Shown here: positions 34,704-46,265 of the stretch, in pieces | Position numbering within the stretch: position 1 is the first letter of the stretch | Layout: each line of letters begins with the position of its first letter | NCBI RefSeq assembly: GCF_014653695.1 | Contig: NZ_BNAR01000003.1 | Coordinates: 515,528 to 579,527 of the forward strand | Direction: 5' to 3' | DNA length: 64,000 bases | Source of the DNA: Lentzea cavernae | GTDB taxonomy: Bacteria; Actinomycetota; Actinomycetes; Mycobacteriales; Pseudonocardiaceae | The notes under the pieces: generated by a model | Told to the model about the DNA's origin: nothing | Seen by the model: only the letters and a program-made list of their open reading frames with translations | Databases searched by the model: none | Made by a program: the position numbers and the translations under genes

Positions 34704-37150
34704 CCATCGCGCCTGACAAGTCGACCACCGATGACATCGTCGTGCCCGAGGGGCACGTCAAGCTCGTCATCGACGGCGAAACCGTTGTCGCGCCCAAGGG
34801 TGAGCTGCTGATCCGCACGGCCGAGCGCCTCGGCACGGTCATCCCGCGCTTCTGCGACCACCCGCTGCTGGAGCCCGCGGGCGCCTGCCGCCAGTGCCTC
34901 GTCGAGGTCGAGATGGGCGGCCGGCCGATGCCGAAGCCGCAGGCCTCCTGCACGATGACGGTCGCGGACGGCATGGTCGTGAAGACCCAGCTGACCTCGC
35001 CGGTTGCGGACAAGGCCCAGCAGGGTGTGATGGAGCTGCTGCTCATCAACCACCCGCTGGACTGCCCGATCTGCGACAAGGGCGGTGAGTGCCCGCTGCA
35101 GAACCAGGCGATCGCCCACGGCCGCAGCGACTCCCGCTTCCACGAGCACAAGCGGACGTTCCCGAAGCCGATCAACATCTCCACGCAGGTGTTGCTGGAC
35201 CGCGAACGCTGCGTGCTCTGCCAGCGCTGCACCCGGTTCTCCGCGCAGATCGCCGGCGACCCGTTCATCGAACTGCTCGAGCGCGGCTCGCAGCAGCAGA
35301 TCGGTGTGGCGAAGGAGAAGCCCTTCCAGAGCTACTTCTCCGGCAACACCATCCAGATCTGCCCGGTCGGCGCGCTCACGTCCGCCGCCTACCGCTTCCG
35401 CGCCCGGCCGTTCGACCTCGTGTCGACGCCGAGCATCTGCGAGCACTGCTCGTCGGGCTGCGCCGAGCGCACCGACTGGCGGCGCGGCAAGGTGCAGCGC
35501 AAGCTCGCCGGCGACGACCCGCAGGTCAACGAGGAGTGGATCTGCGACAAGGGCCGTTTCGCCTTCCGCTACGCCACGACCGGCGACCGCTTCACGCGGC
35601 CGCTGGTGCGCGACGCGGAGAGCGGTGAGCTCCGCGAGTCGTCCTGGACCGAGGCGCTGCAGGTCGCGGCGGCCGGTCTGACGGCGGCCCGTGACGCGAA
35701 CGGCGTCGGCGTGCTCCCCGGTGGCCGGCTGACCGTCGAGGACGCCTACGCGTACTCGAAGTTCGCCCGGATCGCGTTGCACACCAACGACATCGACTTC
35801 CGCGCCCGGCCGCACAGCGCCGAGGAGCTGGAGTTCCTGTCCGGCACCACGGTGTTCACGAACCCGGACAACGGCGTCACCTTCGGGGGCATCGAGTCCG
35901 CACCGGCCGCGCTGCTGGTCGCGTTCGAGCCGGAGGAAGAGGCGCCGATCGTCTTCCTGCGCCTGCGCAAGGCCGCTCGCAAGGGCACCACGAAGGTCTT
36001 CCACCTCGGCCAGTTCACGACCCCGGCCGTGGAGAAGACGTTCGGCACGCTGCTCGCCTGCGTGCCCGGTGCCGAGGCGAACGCGCTGAACGCGTTGCCG
36101 GAGCATGCTTCCGACGTCGTCGACCTGCTGAGCAAGCCCGGTGCGGTGATCCTGGTCGGCGAACGCGCCGCCGTGATCCCCGGCGCGTTCACCGCGGTCG
36201 CCCGGCTGGCCGAGCGGACGGGTGCCAAGGTCGCGTGGATTCCCCGCCGTGCCGGTGAGCGCGGCGCGCTCGCGGTCGGCGCCGTGCCGAACCTGCTGCC
36301 CGGCGGTCGCCACGTCGCGAACGCCACCGCCCGCACCGAGGTCGAGCGCACCTGGGGCGTCGAGGAGGGCTCGCTCCCCGCGACGCCCGGCCGCGACACC
36401 ACGGGCATCCTCGAAGCCGCCGCTGCCGGTCAGCTGTCCGGCCTGGTGGTCGGCGGCGTCGACCCGTTCGACCTGCCGGACCCGCGGCTCGCGGAGAAGG
36501 CGTTGGCAGCGGCCGGTTTCGTGGTCAGCCTGGAGCTGCGCCCGAGCGGTGTCACCGCGTACGCCGACGTCGTGCTCCCGATCGCCCCGGCGGTCGAGAA
36601 GGCCGGCAGCTACCTCAACTGGGAGGGCCGCCACCGCGTGTTCGGCACCACCCTCGAGGGCACCGGCGCGCTGCCGGACTGCCGCGTGCTCGACACCCTC
36701 GCGGTGGAGATGGACGCGGACCTGTTCACGCAGACGCCCGCGGCCTCGGCCGCCGACCTGGCCCGCCTCGGCGAGGGCGCACCGAGCGGTTCCTCGCTCA
36801 ACGTCGCCGCGCCGCTGGTGTCCCCGGCGGGACCCGGCAAGGCCGTGCTCGCCACGTGGCACCGCCTGATCGGCAACGGCTCGCTGCAGGTCGACGAGCC
36901 GCACCTGGCCGGCACGGCCCGCCCGGTCGTCGCGAAGATCGCGGAGACCACCGCGGCGCAGTTCGGCCTGACCTCCGGCGGGTTCGTCACGGTCTCCACC
37001 GACCGCGGCGCGATCACGCTCCCGGTCGAGACCGACGACCTGCCCGAGGGCGTCATCTGGCTGCCCACCAACTCGGGTGACGTGACCGTCCGCGCCACTC
37101 TCGGCGCGGGCCACGGCTCCATCGTCTCCGTCAGCGGAGGAACGTCATGA
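34700..37150 (+). CDS. nuoG: NADH-quinone oxidoreductase subunit G
   Basis: An 816-residue Fe-S subunit. The N-terminal ferredoxin-like domain carries C-x-x-C ligands ([14 protein letters not shown]), a [12 protein letters not shown] segment and [21 protein letters not shown] and [10 protein letters not shown] follow as further clusters. The remaining two thirds is a molybdopterin-oxidoreductase-like domain without the cofactor. It conducts electrons from NuoF towards NuoI and NuoB. The ATG overlaps the nuoF stop and the end overlaps nuoH. Confidence 0.95.
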
Positions 37151-38469
37151 CCCAGCACGTCTACGCAGCGGAGATCGGCGAGACCGCCAAGCTCCTCGCG
37201 GACGACCCGTTCTGGCTGATCCTGGTCAAGGTCGTCGCGATCTTCGCGTTCCTCGTGGTCATGACCCTGTTCATGATCAACTGGGAGCGCAAGGTCGTCG
37301 CGCGGATGCAGCAGCGTCCCGGCCCCAACCGCGTGGGCCCGAACGGCTGGCTGCAGTCGCTCGCGGACGGTCTGAAGCTCGCGTTCAAGGAGGACATCCG
37401 TCCTGTCCTCGCGGACAAGTGGGTCTTCTTCCTCGCGCCGGTGATCTCCTGCATCCCCGCGTTCCTCGCGTTCTCGGTGATCCCGCTCGCGGGCGAGGTC
37501 AACCTGTTCGGCGAGCAGACCGCGCTGCAGCTCGTCGACCTCCCGGTCGGCGTGCTCGTGGTGCTGGCCTGCTCCTCGATCGGCGTCTACGGCATCGTGC
37601 TGTCCGGCTGGGCCTCCGGCTCGCCGTACCCGCTGCTCGGCGCGCTGCGGTCGGCCGCGCAGGTGATCTCCTACGAGATCGCGATGGGCCTGTCGATCGT
37701 CGCGGTGATCATGTTCACCGGCTCGATGTCGACCGGTGACATCGTCGGCGCGCAGGCGACCACGGTGCTCGGGTTCGCGCCCGGATGGTTCGGCTTCCTG
37801 CTCTTCCCCAGCTTCGCGATCTACGTCGTGTCGATGGTCGGCGAGACCAACCGCGCCCCGTTCGACCTCCCCGAGGCCGAGTCGGAGCTCGTCGGTGGTT
37901 TCCACACGGAGTACAGCTCGCTGAAGTTCGCGCTGTTCTTCCTCGCCGAGTACGTGAACATGGTGACCGTCTCGGCGCTCGCGACCACGCTCTTCCTCGG
38001 CGGCTACCACGCCCCGTGGAGCGGCGAGTTCATGAACACCGGCTGGTGGGGCCTGCTCTGGTTCATCATCAAGACGCTGGGCTTCCTGTTCATCTTCATC
38101 TGGCTGCGCGGCACGCTTCCCCGCATGCGCTACGACCAGTTCATGCGCCTGGGCTGGAAGGTGCTGGTCCCGACCAGCCTCGTCTGGATCATGGCCGTCG
38201 CGGTCATCCGCACCGGCGCGATCCAGCAGCTCTCCACGGCGCAGCGGCTCATCGCGCTGGGCGTGATCGTCGGCCTCGTGCTGCTGGTCTCGTTCCTGCT
38301 GCCGGACAAGAAGGTCCAGGACACCAAGGGCGTTCCGCTCGCGGGTTCCGGCTTCCCCGTGCCGCCGCTCGACCTCGTCGTCCCCAAGACCGCGCCCAAG
38401 CGCAAGGTCAAGGTCGCCACGCTCCCCAAGGAGACGGCAGCCGTCACCACCGGTAAGGAGGCTGAGTAG
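37147..38469 (+). CDS. nuoH: NADH-quinone oxidoreductase subunit H
   Basis: A 440-residue membrane subunit with eight or more helices that forms the membrane part of the quinone channel. Signatures are [38 protein letters not shown] and the loop near [14 protein letters not shown] charged C-terminal tail of about 45 residues is typical of actinobacterial NuoH. GGAGGAACGTC before the ATG supplies the ribosome site, overlapping nuoG. Confidence 0.96.
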   Translation: MTQHVYAAEIGETAKLLADDPFWLILVKVVAIFAFLVVMTLFMINWERKVVARMQQRPGPNRVGPNGWLQSLADGLKLAFKEDIRPVLADKWVFFLAPVISCIPAFLAFSVIPLAGEVNLFGEQTALQLVDLPVGVLVVLACSSIGVYGIVLSGWASGSPYPLLGALRSAAQVISYEIAMGLSIVAVIMFTGSMSTGDIVGAQATTVLGFAPGWFGFLLFPSFAIYVVSMVGETNRAPFDLPEAESELVGGFHTEYSSLKFALFFLAEYVNMVTVSALATTLFLGGYHAPWSGEFMNTGWWGLLWFIIKTLGFLFIFIWLRGTLPRMRYDQFMRLGWKVLVPTSLVWIMAVAVIRTGAIQQLSTAQRLIALGVIVGLVLLVSFLLPDKKVQDTKGVPLAGSGFPVPPLDLVVPKTAPKRKVKVATLPKETAAVTTGKEAE

Positions 38470-38471
38470 GG

Positions 38472-39005
38472 ATGTTCGAGTCCCTGAAAGGCTTCGGCGT
38501 CACCTTCGGCACCATGTTCAAGAAGGTGGTGACGGAGGAGTACCCCGAGGTCAAGAAGGTGACCGCGCCGCGGTTCCACGGCCGTCACCAGCTGAACCGG
38601 CACCCGGACGGCCTGGAGAAGTGCGTCGGCTGCGAGCTGTGCGCGTGGGCCTGTCCCGCGGACGCGATCTTCGTCGAGGGTGGCGACAACACCGAGGAAG
38701 CCCGCTTCTCACCGGGTGAGCGCTTCGGTGCCGACTACCAGATCAACTACCTGCGCTGCATCGGCTGCGGCCTGTGCATCGAGGCCTGCCCGACCCGTTC
38801 GCTCACGATGACGAACGAGTACGAGCTGGCCGACGACAACCGCCAGGACCTGATCTTCACGAAGGAGGACCTGCTCGCCCCGCTGCTGCCCGGCATGGAG
38901 CAGCCGCCGCACCCGATGCGGCTCGGCGACAACGAGCAGGACTACTACGTGAACGGGCCGCAGCTGGCGAAGGCGGCCCAAGAAGGTAAGGGGACTCAGC
39001 AGTGA
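38472..39005 (+). CDS. nuoI: NADH-quinone oxidoreductase subunit I
   Basis: A 177-residue ferredoxin-type subunit with two [4Fe-4S] clusters (N6a/N6b): [16 protein letters not shown] and [16 protein letters not shown]. It links the NuoG chain to cluster N2 in NuoB. A ribosome site AAGGAGG lies 10 nt before the ATG, inside the end of nuoH. A shorter NuoI-like paralogue is at 61376-61828. Confidence 0.97.
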   Translation: MFESLKGFGVTFGTMFKKVVTEEYPEVKKVTAPRFHGRHQLNRHPDGLEKCVGCELCAWACPADAIFVEGGDNTEEARFSPGERFGADYQINYLRCIGCGLCIEACPTRSLTMTNEYELADDNRQDLIFTKEDLLAPLLPGMEQPPHPMRLGDNEQDYYVNGPQLAKAAQEGKGTQQ

Positions 39006-39853
39006 GCCTCTTGACGTTCCTCGCCCAGCAGCAGCCGGAACCCGTGCAGCGCGTGGTCGACACCGTCACCACGGGCGAGGCGGTCACGTTCTGGATCCTC
39101 GGCCCGCTCGCGCTGGCCGGTGCGCTCGGCATGCTCTTCGCGCGCAACGCGGTGCACTCCGCGCTGTGGCTCGTCGTGACGATGCTCAGCCTCGGTGTGC
39201 TGTACATGGTCCAGCAGGCGCCGTTCCTCGGCTTCGTGCAGATCATCGTCTACACCGGCGCGATCATGATGCTGTTCCTGTTCGTGCTGATGATGGTCGG
39301 CCGGGACAGTTCGGACTCGGTCGTGGAAGTCATCCGCGGCCAGCGGCTCGCGGCCGCGTTGCTCGGCATCGGGTTCGCCGTGATGCTGGTCGGTTCGGTC
39401 GGCCGCGCGCTGACCGGTGTCGACGCCCGCGGCCTCGCCGAGGTGAACACCACCAACGGTGGCAACGTCGGCAACATCGGCTCGAAGCTCTTCACGGAGT
39501 ACCTGTTCGCGTTCGAGCTCACGTCGGCCCTGCTGATCACCGCCGCCCTCGGCGCGATGATCCTGGCCTTCGTCGGCCGCGACGGGAAGCCCGCCAAGAA
39601 GACGCAGAAGGAACTCGTCGAGGAGCGCTTCCAGGACGGCAAGCGGGTCGGCTCGCTGCCCGGTCCCGGCGTCTTCGCCACCGCCAACTCGGTGGCCACC
39701 CCCGCGCTGCTGCCCGACGGCACGGTCGCGGAGGAGTCGCTGTTCGACGTCATCGAGGCGACCGACAGGTCCACGCTCTCGGACGACGTCGCCGAGGTGG
39801 CCGGCACCGCGCACGAGCCCGACGCGCACGCGCTCAAGGGAAGTGAGTCGTGA
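39002..39853 (+). CDS. nuoJ: NADH-quinone oxidoreductase subunit J
   Basis: A 283-residue membrane subunit with five transmembrane helices in the first 190 residues ([40 protein letters not shown]). The NuoJ core is followed by a hydrophilic C-terminal tail of about 90 residues, longer than in E. coli but usual for actinobacteria. Starts with GTG overlapping the nuoI stop. Confidence 0.94.
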   Translation: MSLLTFLAQQQPEPVQRVVDTVTTGEAVTFWILGPLALAGALGMLFARNAVHSALWLVVTMLSLGVLYMVQQAPFLGFVQIIVYTGAIMMLFLFVLMMVGRDSSDSVVEVIRGQRLAAALLGIGFAVMLVGSVGRALTGVDARGLAEVNTTNGGNVGNIGSKLFTEYLFAFELTSALLITAALGAMILAFVGRDGKPAKKTQKELVEERFQDGKRVGSLPGPGVFATANSVATPALLPDGTVAEESLFDVIEATDRSTLSDDVAEVAGTAHEPDAHALKGSES

Positions 39854-40149
39854 CCCCCACCTACTACCTGCTGCTGTCGGCACTGCTGTTCAGCATCGGC
39901 GCCGTCGGCGTCCTGGTCCGCCGCAACGCCATCGTGGTGTTCATGTGCGTCGAGCTCATGCTCAACGCGGTCAACCTGAGCCTCGTGACGTTCGCGCGGA
40001 TCAACGGCTCGCTCGACGGTCAGGTGATGGCGTTCTTCGTGATGGTCGTCGCCGCGGCGGAGGTCGTCGTCGGCCTCGCGATCATCATGTCCATCTTCCG
40101 GACGCGTCGCTCGGCCTCGGTCGACGACTCGAACCTGCTGAAGTACTGA
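39850..40149 (+). CDS. nuoK: NADH-quinone oxidoreductase subunit K
   Basis: A 99-residue subunit with three transmembrane helices and the two conserved membrane glutamates of the E-channel ([14 protein letters not shown] and [11 protein letters not shown]). Length and motifs are standard for NuoK. GTG overlaps the nuoJ stop (GTGA). Confidence 0.96.
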   Translation: MTPTYYLLLSALLFSIGAVGVLVRRNAIVVFMCVELMLNAVNLSLVTFARINGSLDGQVMAFFVMVVAAAEVVVGLAIIMSIFRTRRSASVDDSNLLKY

Positions 40150-40159
40150 GGGGTCACCG

Positions 40160-42097
40160 GTGACGGAACCTGTTGTCGCCAGCGGGGTCGCGAGCTTCGC
40201 CTGGTTGCTGTTGGCGCTGCCCGCGTTCGGTGCGGCGGTGCTGTTGGTCAGCGGCAAGCGCGCTGACAAGTGGGGCCACCTGCTCGGCAGCGCCACGCTG
40301 CTCGCGTCGTTCGGCTACGCGCTCGCGCTGTTCTTCTCCACGCTCGGTGTCTCGAACCCCGAGGGCCGGGTGCAGAACCTGCACCTGTGGGACTGGATCG
40401 ACGTCAACGCGCTGACCGTCGAGTTCGGACTGCGGATCGACCCGCTGTCGCTCACGTTCGTGCTGCTGATCACCGGTGTGGGCTCGCTGATCCACATCTA
40501 CTCGATCGGCTACATGGCGCACGAGGAAGGCAGGCGGAAGTTCTTCGCCTACCTGAACCTCTTCGTGTCCGCGATGCTCCTGCTGGTGCTGGGCAACGGT
40601 TTCGTGACCCTGTACTTCGGCTGGGAGGGCGTCGGTCTCGCCTCGTACCTGCTGATCGGCTGGTACCAGTACAAGCCGGAAGCGGCATCGGCGGCCAAGA
40701 AGGCCTTCCTGATGAACCGCGTCGGTGACCTGGGCCTCGCCATCGCGATCTTCCTGATGTTCAACAAGCTCGGGACGACGCAGTACACCGAGGTCTTCAG
40801 CCGCGTCAGCGAGTTCTCCTCGGCCGAGGTCCTCGCGATCACGCTGCTGCTGCTCCTGGGCGCCTGCGGCAAGTCGGGCCAGTTCCCGCTCCAGGCCTGG
40901 TTGCCGGACGCGATGGCCGGCCCGACCCCCGTGTCCGCCCTGATCCACGCGGCGACGATGGTCACCGCGGGCGTGTACCTCATCGCCCGCTCGAACCCGC
41001 TGTACAACCTGAGCGAGGACGGCCGCCTGGTCGTCATGATCATCGGTGGCCTGACGCTGCTGATCGGGTGCATCATCGGTTGCGCCTACGACGACTTCAA
41101 GAAGGTCCTGGCGTACTCGACGGTCTCGCAGATCGGTTACATGATCCTCGCCGTGGGCCTCGGCCCGATCGGCTACGCGCTCGGCATCATGCACCTGCTG
41201 ACGCACGGCTTCTTCAAGGCCGGGCTCTTCCTCGGCGCCGGTTCGGTCATGCACGGCATGAACGACGAGGGCAACATCCGCCGGATGGGCGGGCTCTACA
41301 AGTTCCTGCCGATCACCTTCGTCACCTGGACGCTCGGTTACCTCGCGCTGATCGGCATCCCGCCGTTCTCCGGCTACTTCTCGAAGGACGCCATCATCGC
41401 GGCGGCGTTCGGCGCGGAGGGCTGGCGCGGGTACGTCTTCGGCGGTGTCGCACTGCTCGGTGCCGCGCTGACCGCGTTCTACATGACGCGCCTGCTGATC
41501 CTGGTGTTCCTGGGCAAGCCCCGCTGGAAGGAACTGAAGGCGGAGAACGGCAAGGAATACCACCCGCACGAGTCCCCGCTGTCGATGACCGTTCCGATGA
41601 TCATCCTCGCGGTCGGTTCGGTGGCGGGCGGCTGGTTCCTCTCCTCCGGCGGCAACCTGGCCGGCTGGCTGGAGCCCTCGCTGGGTGAGCTGCAGGAGTC
41701 GCACGGCGTCATCTCGCACGGCATGGTCGGCATCCTGACCGTCGCGCTGTCGCTGCTCGGCGTCGGCCTCGCGTGCCTGCTCTTCCTGCGCGGCAAGCAG
41801 CCGGTCGAGCGTCCGGAGCGCGTGTCGTTCCCGGTGCGCGCGGCCCGTGCGGACCTCTACGGCAACGCACTGAACGAGGCGCTGTTCGCGCGGCCGGGCA
41901 CATGGCTCACCCGCGCACTGGTGTTCCTCGACCTGAAGGGCGTCGACGGTCTGGTCAACGGCACCGCGGCGCTGCTCGGCGGTAGCTCCGGCCGGTTGCG
42001 CAGGCTGCAGACCGGGTTCGTCCGCTCCTACGCACTGTCCATGCTGCTGGGCTCGATCTTCGTGCTCGGGGCGCTCCTGGTGGTGAGGTTCTCGTGA
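40160..42097 (+). CDS. nuoL: NADH-quinone oxidoreductase subunit L
   Basis: A 645-residue antiporter-like proton-pumping subunit with about 15 transmembrane helices. GWEGVGLASYLLIGWY, the lysine-bearing CGKSGQFPLQAWLPDAMAGP and STVSQIGYMILA are NuoL/ND5 signatures, and the C-terminus contains the lateral-helix region. It forms the distal end of the membrane arm. The GTG at 40160 has GAGGGG 7-8 nt upstream. Confidence 0.96.
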   Translation: MTEPVVASGVASFAWLLLALPAFGAAVLLVSGKRADKWGHLLGSATLLASFGYALALFFSTLGVSNPEGRVQNLHLWDWIDVNALTVEFGLRIDPLSLTFVLLITGVGSLIHIYSIGYMAHEEGRRKFFAYLNLFVSAMLLLVLGNGFVTLYFGWEGVGLASYLLIGWYQYKPEAASAAKKAFLMNRVGDLGLAIAIFLMFNKLGTTQYTEVFSRVSEFSSAEVLAITLLLLLGACGKSGQFPLQAWLPDAMAGPTPVSALIHAATMVTAGVYLIARSNPLYNLSEDGRLVVMIIGGLTLLIGCIIGCAYDDFKKVLAYSTVSQIGYMILAVGLGPIGYALGIMHLLTHGFFKAGLFLGAGSVMHGMNDEGNIRRMGGLYKFLPITFVTWTLGYLALIGIPPFSGYFSKDAIIAAAFGAEGWRGYVFGGVALLGAALTAFYMTRLLILVFLGKPRWKELKAENGKEYHPHESPLSMTVPMIILAVGSVAGGWFLSSGGNLAGWLEPSLGELQESHGVISHGMVGILTVALSLLGVGLACLLFLRGKQPVERPERVSFPVRAARADLYGNALNEALFARPGTWLTRALVFLDLKGVDGLVNGTAALLGGSSGRLRRLQTGFVRSYALSMLLGSIFVLGALLVVRFS

Positions 42098-43662
42098 CCT
42101 GGGTTCTGATCGCACTGCTGGTGGTGCCGCTGGTCGGCGCGCTGGTGGTGGCGTTCCTGCGCAAGGACGACAAGAAGGCCAAGCTCGTCGCACTGGCGTT
42201 CTCGGTCGTCGAGCTCGTGCTCGCCGGTCTGCTGTGGTTCGCCTACGACCCGGACGGCGACCGCATCCAGCTCGCCACGGGCGTGGACTGGATCCCGGCG
42301 TTCGGCGTGCGGCTGCAGTTCGGCATCGACGGCATCGCGCTGGTGATGATCGCGGTCATCGCGCTGCTGATCCCGCTGGTGATCGGCGCCGGCTGGACGG
42401 AGAAGCTCCCCGCCGGTCGTTCGCAGGGCGGCTACCTCTCGCTGATCCTCATCCAGGAGGCCGTGACGGTCGCGGTGTTCGCCGCCACCGACGTCTTCCT
42501 GTTCTACGTGCTCTTCGAAGTCATGCTGATCCCGATGTACTTCCTGATCGGCGGCTACGGCGGCGCGCGCAGGCAGTACGCGGCGGTCAAGTTCTTCCTC
42601 TACTCGTTCCTCGGCGGCCTGATCATGCTGGCCTCCGCGATCGGCGCCTACGCGATGGCGTCGGACGAGCTGGGCAAGGGCACGTTCGACTGGGAGACGC
42701 TGGTGAAGGTGGTCAGCGACGCCGACTCGACGACGCAGACCTGGCTGTTCCTCGGCTTCTTCCTGGCGTTCGCGATCAAGGCGCCGCTCGTGCCGTTCCA
42801 CACCTGGCTGCCCGACGCCGCGGCCGAGGCGCCCATCGGCGTCACGGTGATCGTCGTCGGCATCCTGGACAAGGTCGGCACGTTCGGCATGCTGCGCTAC
42901 CTGCTGCCGATGTTCCCGGAGGCGTCGAAGAACCTGGCGCCGTACGTGCTCGTGCTCGCGGTCGCCGGTGTCCTTTATGGATCGCTGCTCGCCACGGGCC
43001 AGCGGGACATGAAGCGGTTCCTCGCCTACGTCTCGATCGCCCACTTCGGCTTCATCGCGCTCGGCATCTTCTCGTTCACGTCGCAGGCGGGCGTGGGCTC
43101 GGTGTCGTACATGCTCAACCACTCGATCTCGACCGGCATGCTGATCCTCGTGGTCGGCATGGTGATCGCGCGCGGTGGTTCGTCGCTGATCTCCGACTAC
43201 GGCGGCATGTCGAAGGTGGCCCCGCTGCTCGCGGGCATGCTGCTGCTGTCGGGTCTGACCACGCTGTCCCTGCCGGGCACGAACTCGTTCGTCTCGGAGT
43301 TCCTCGTGCTGATCGGCTCGTTCCCGACGCAGCCGGTGTTCACGATCATCGCGACGGTCGGCATGGTGCTCGCGGCGCTCTACGTGCTGTGGCTCTACCA
43401 GCGGATCATGACCGGCCCGCTGCGCGGCGACGCGCTGCTCGGTGCGGCCGCAGGTCCGGGCGCCGTCGGCGACCCGGAGAAGAAGACCACCATCGGCGAC
43501 CTCACCAAGCGTGAGATCGCAGTGCTGGCACCGCTCGTTGTCATCGTGCTGGCCCTCGGGTTCTACCCGCAGCCGGTGCTCGACGTCATCACCCCGACCG
43601 TTGGGGCGACGCTGACCGAGGTCGGCGTGACCGACCCGGTCACCGTGCAGGAAGGCAAGTGA
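42094..43662 (+). CDS. nuoM: NADH-quinone oxidoreductase subunit M
   Basis: A 522-residue antiporter-like pump subunit with about 14 helices. The conserved glutamate in LFYVLFEVMLIPMYFLIGGY, the lysine in FAIKAPLVPFHTWLPDAAAE and SIAHFGFIALGIF identify NuoM/ND4. The GTG overlaps the nuoL stop (GTGA). Confidence 0.96.
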   Translation: MTWVLIALLVVPLVGALVVAFLRKDDKKAKLVALAFSVVELVLAGLLWFAYDPDGDRIQLATGVDWIPAFGVRLQFGIDGIALVMIAVIALLIPLVIGAGWTEKLPAGRSQGGYLSLILIQEAVTVAVFAATDVFLFYVLFEVMLIPMYFLIGGYGGARRQYAAVKFFLYSFLGGLIMLASAIGAYAMASDELGKGTFDWETLVKVVSDADSTTQTWLFLGFFLAFAIKAPLVPFHTWLPDAAAEAPIGVTVIVVGILDKVGTFGMLRYLLPMFPEASKNLAPYVLVLAVAGVLYGSLLATGQRDMKRFLAYVSIAHFGFIALGIFSFTSQAGVGSVSYMLNHSISTGMLILVVGMVIARGGSSLISDYGGMSKVAPLLAGMLLLSGLTTLSLPGTNSFVSEFLVLIGSFPTQPVFTIIATVGMVLAALYVLWLYQRIMTGPLRGDALLGAAAGPGAVGDPEKKTTIGDLTKREIAVLAPLVVIVLALGFYPQPVLDVITPTVGATLTEVGVTDPVTVQEGK

Positions 43663-43663
43663 C

Positions 43664-45241
43664 GTGAACCTTCTCGTCGCTCAGGCGCAGACGATCGAGG
43701 CGCCGGAGATCGATTACGGCGCCCTCGCGCCGCTGCTGATCGTGCTCGGTGCCGCGTGCGTCAGCGTGCTGCTGGAAGCGTTGCTGCCCAAGCACCAGCG
43801 CTGGGCGGTGCAGCTCGTCCTGACGCTCGTGACGCTGGTCGCCGCCGTCGGCACGCTGATCCTCTACGCGACGTCGGACCGCCCCGAACAGGGCGTGGCG
43901 ACGCTGGCGGGAGCCATCGCTGTCGACTCGCCGTCGCTCTTCCTGTGGGCCACGTTGCTGGTGCTGGGCTTCGGCTCGGTGCTGCTGATCGCCGACCGCT
44001 CGGTGGAGCCCGGTGGCGCGTTCGTGGCGCAGGCCGCGATCCGTCCCGGCACCGTGCAGGACCGCGCGCAGGCGACGAAGACCGGCATGCAGACCGAGGT
44101 CTTCCCGCTCACGCTGTTCGCGCTCGGCGGCATGATGACGTTCGTAGCGGCGAACGACCTGCTGACGATGTTCATCGCGCTGGAAGTCCTGTCGCTGCCG
44201 CTGTACCTGCTGTGCGGCCTGGCTCGCCGCCGTCGCCTGCTCTCGCAGGAAGCGGCTGTGAAGTACTTCCTGCTCGGCGCCTTCGCCTCCGCGTTCTTCC
44301 TCTACGGCGTGGCCCTGCTCTACGGCTACGCCGGTTCGGTGAAGCTCTCGGCCATCGCGACCGCCGCGGGTGGCACGGACCGTTCCGACACGCTGCTGTT
44401 CGCTGGCTTCGGCCTGCTGGTGGTGGGCCTGCTGTTCAAGGCCGCCGTCGGTCCCTTCCACGCCTGGACCCCGGACGTGTACCAGGGCGCGCCGACGCCG
44501 GTGACGGCGTTCATGGCCGCGTGCACGAAGGTCGCCGCGTTCGGCGGCATCCTGCGCGTGCTCACGGTGGCGTTCGAGAACACGCAGTGGGAGTGGCGTG
44601 GCGTGCTCTACGGCGTCGCGGTCGTGTCGATGGTGATCGGCGCGATCCTGGGCCTCACCCAGACCGACGTGAAGCGCATGATCGCGTACTCCTCGGTGGC
44701 GCACGCGGGCTTCCTGCTGATCGGCTCGATCGCACTGACGCCGGAGGGCGACGCCCCCGGTGTGAGCGCGACCATGTTCTACCTGCTGGCGTACGGCTTC
44801 ACCACGATCGCCGCGTTCGGCATCGTGTCGCTGGTCCGCAACTCGGACGGCGAGGCGACGCACCTGTCGCAGTGGGCGGGCCTCGCGAAGCGGTCGCCGA
44901 TCGTGGCGGCCACCTTCACGTTCCTGCTGCTGGCCCTTGCCGGCATCCCGCTGACGTCCGGCTTCATCGGCAAGTTCGTCGTGTTCAGCGCGGCGATCGA
45001 CGCCGGCCTGACGCCGCTCGTGGTGATCGCTCTCGTGGCCTCGGCCGTGGCGGCGTTCTTCTACCTGCGGGTGATCGTGCTGATGTACTTCAGCGACCCG
45101 GCCCCGGACGGTCCGACCGTGACGGTGCCCGGCGCGTTCACCACGATCGCGATCACGTTGGGTGCCGTGGTGACGTTGGTGCTCGGTCTGTGGCCCACCT
45201 TCGTGCTCGATTGGGCGGGTACCGGCACCTTCCTCAGCTAG
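43664..45241 (+). CDS. nuoN: NADH-quinone oxidoreductase subunit N
   Basis: A 525-residue antiporter-like pump subunit. Signatures are FIALEVLSLPLYLLCGLARR, the lysine-bearing LLFKAAVGPFHAWTPDVYQG and AYSSVAHAGFLLIG. It adjoins NuoK and NuoM in the membrane arm. It is the last nuo gene; the next gene starts 19 bp later with its own -10-like box. Confidence 0.96.
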   Translation: MNLLVAQAQTIEAPEIDYGALAPLLIVLGAACVSVLLEALLPKHQRWAVQLVLTLVTLVAAVGTLILYATSDRPEQGVATLAGAIAVDSPSLFLWATLLVLGFGSVLLIADRSVEPGGAFVAQAAIRPGTVQDRAQATKTGMQTEVFPLTLFALGGMMTFVAANDLLTMFIALEVLSLPLYLLCGLARRRRLLSQEAAVKYFLLGAFASAFFLYGVALLYGYAGSVKLSAIATAAGGTDRSDTLLFAGFGLLVVGLLFKAAVGPFHAWTPDVYQGAPTPVTAFMAACTKVAAFGGILRVLTVAFENTQWEWRGVLYGVAVVSMVIGAILGLTQTDVKRMIAYSSVAHAGFLLIGSIALTPEGDAPGVSATMFYLLAYGFTTIAAFGIVSLVRNSDGEATHLSQWAGLAKRSPIVAATFTFLLLALAGIPLTSGFIGKFVVFSAAIDAGLTPLVVIALVASAVAAFFYLRVIVLMYFSDPAPDGPTVTVPGAFTTIAITLGAVVTLVLGLWPTFVLDWAGTGTFLS

Positions 45242-45248
45242 GTGTACG

Positions 45249-45254
45249 TACGCT
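45249..45254 (+). promoter_or_regulatory. Putative -10 box (TACGCT) of the polyprenyl synthase gene
   Basis: TACGCT followed by 6 nt and GTG 45261, suggesting transcription independent of nuo. Confidence 0.4.
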
Positions 45255-45260
45255 GCTGGT

Positions 45261-46262
45261 GTGACCAGTAGCGAGCAGTTGGGGCCGGGGTTCGCGATGG
45301 TGGACCCCGTGCTCACCGAGCTAGTCCAGGACGGCCTGGCCGAGGTGGAGCGCGTTCTGCACGACGTCGTGCAGAGCGAGTTCGCCCCGGTCACGGAAAC
45401 CTCGCTTCACCTCGTGGAGGCGGGCGGAAAGCGGATCCGCCCGCTCTTCACACTGCTCGCATCGCAGTTCGGCGCCGACTGGGACCGGGAAAAGGTCATC
45501 AAGGCGGCCGCTGTGGTCGAGCTCACCCACCTCGCGACGCTGTACCACGACGACGTCATGGACGAAGCGACCATGCGGCGCGGAGCGGTCTCCGCGAACG
45601 TCAAGTGGGACAACAGCATCGCGATCCTGACGGGCGACTTCCTGTTCGCCCACGCGTCCCGGCTGACCGCCGACCTGGGGACGGACGCGGCGCGGATCAT
45701 CGCGGAGACCTTCTCGGTCCTGGTGACCGGCCAGATGCGCGAGACCGTCGGCCCGCAGCCCGGCGAGGACGTGATCTCCCACTACCTCAAGGTGATCGAG
45801 GAGAAGACGGGCGTCCTGATCGCCACAGCGGCGAGGTTCGGCGGCATGTTCTCCGACGCGACCGACGAGCAGACGGACGCGCTGCGCCGGTACGCCGAGG
45901 TGATCGGGGCCGCGTTCCAGATCTCGGACGACGTGATCGACATCGCGTCGCCGTCCGTGGAGTCGGGCAAGACCCCGGGCACCGACCTCCGCGAGGGCGT
46001 GAAGACGCTGCCGATGCTCCACGCGCTGGCGGACCCGTCCGAGACGAGGCTCGCCGAGCTGCTGGCGGGGCCGATCACCGACGACGAACTGGTGGAGGAG
46101 GCGCTGCTCCTGCTGCGCAAGTCCTCCGGCATGGATCGCTCGCGCGAGGTCCTCGCCGACTACGCGGACCGGGCCCGCACGGAGCTGGGCAAGCTGCCGC
46201 CGTGCGCCGCGCGGGACGCTCTCGACGAGCTGGCCACGTACGTCGTGGAGCGGTCCAGGTAG
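45261..46262 (+). CDS. grcC1: Long-chain polyprenyl diphosphate synthase
   Basis: A 333-residue trans-prenyltransferase. The first aspartate-rich motif is [10 protein letters not shown] and the second is [20 protein letters not shown], with KRIRPLF near the N-terminus for isopentenyl diphosphate. The small residues before the first motif are typical of medium to long chains. It resembles mycobacterial Rv0562 (GrcC1) and most likely makes the menaquinone tail used by MenA; the exact chain length cannot be read off. Confidence 0.88.
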   Translation: MTSSEQLGPGFAMVDPVLTELVQDGLAEVERVLHDVVQSEFAPVTETSLHLVEAGGKRIRPLFTLLASQFGADWDREKVIKAAAVVELTHLATLYHDDVMDEATMRRGAVSANVKWDNSIAILTGDFLFAHASRLTADLGTDAARIIAETFSVLVTGQMRETVGPQPGEDVISHYLKVIEEKTGVLIATAARFGGMFSDATDEQTDALRRYAEVIGAAFQISDDVIDIASPSVESGKTPGTDLREGVKTLPMLHALADPSETRLAELLAGPITDDELVEEALLLLRKSSGMDRSREVLADYADRARTELGKLPPCAARDALDELATYVVERSR

Positions 46263-46265
46263 GTG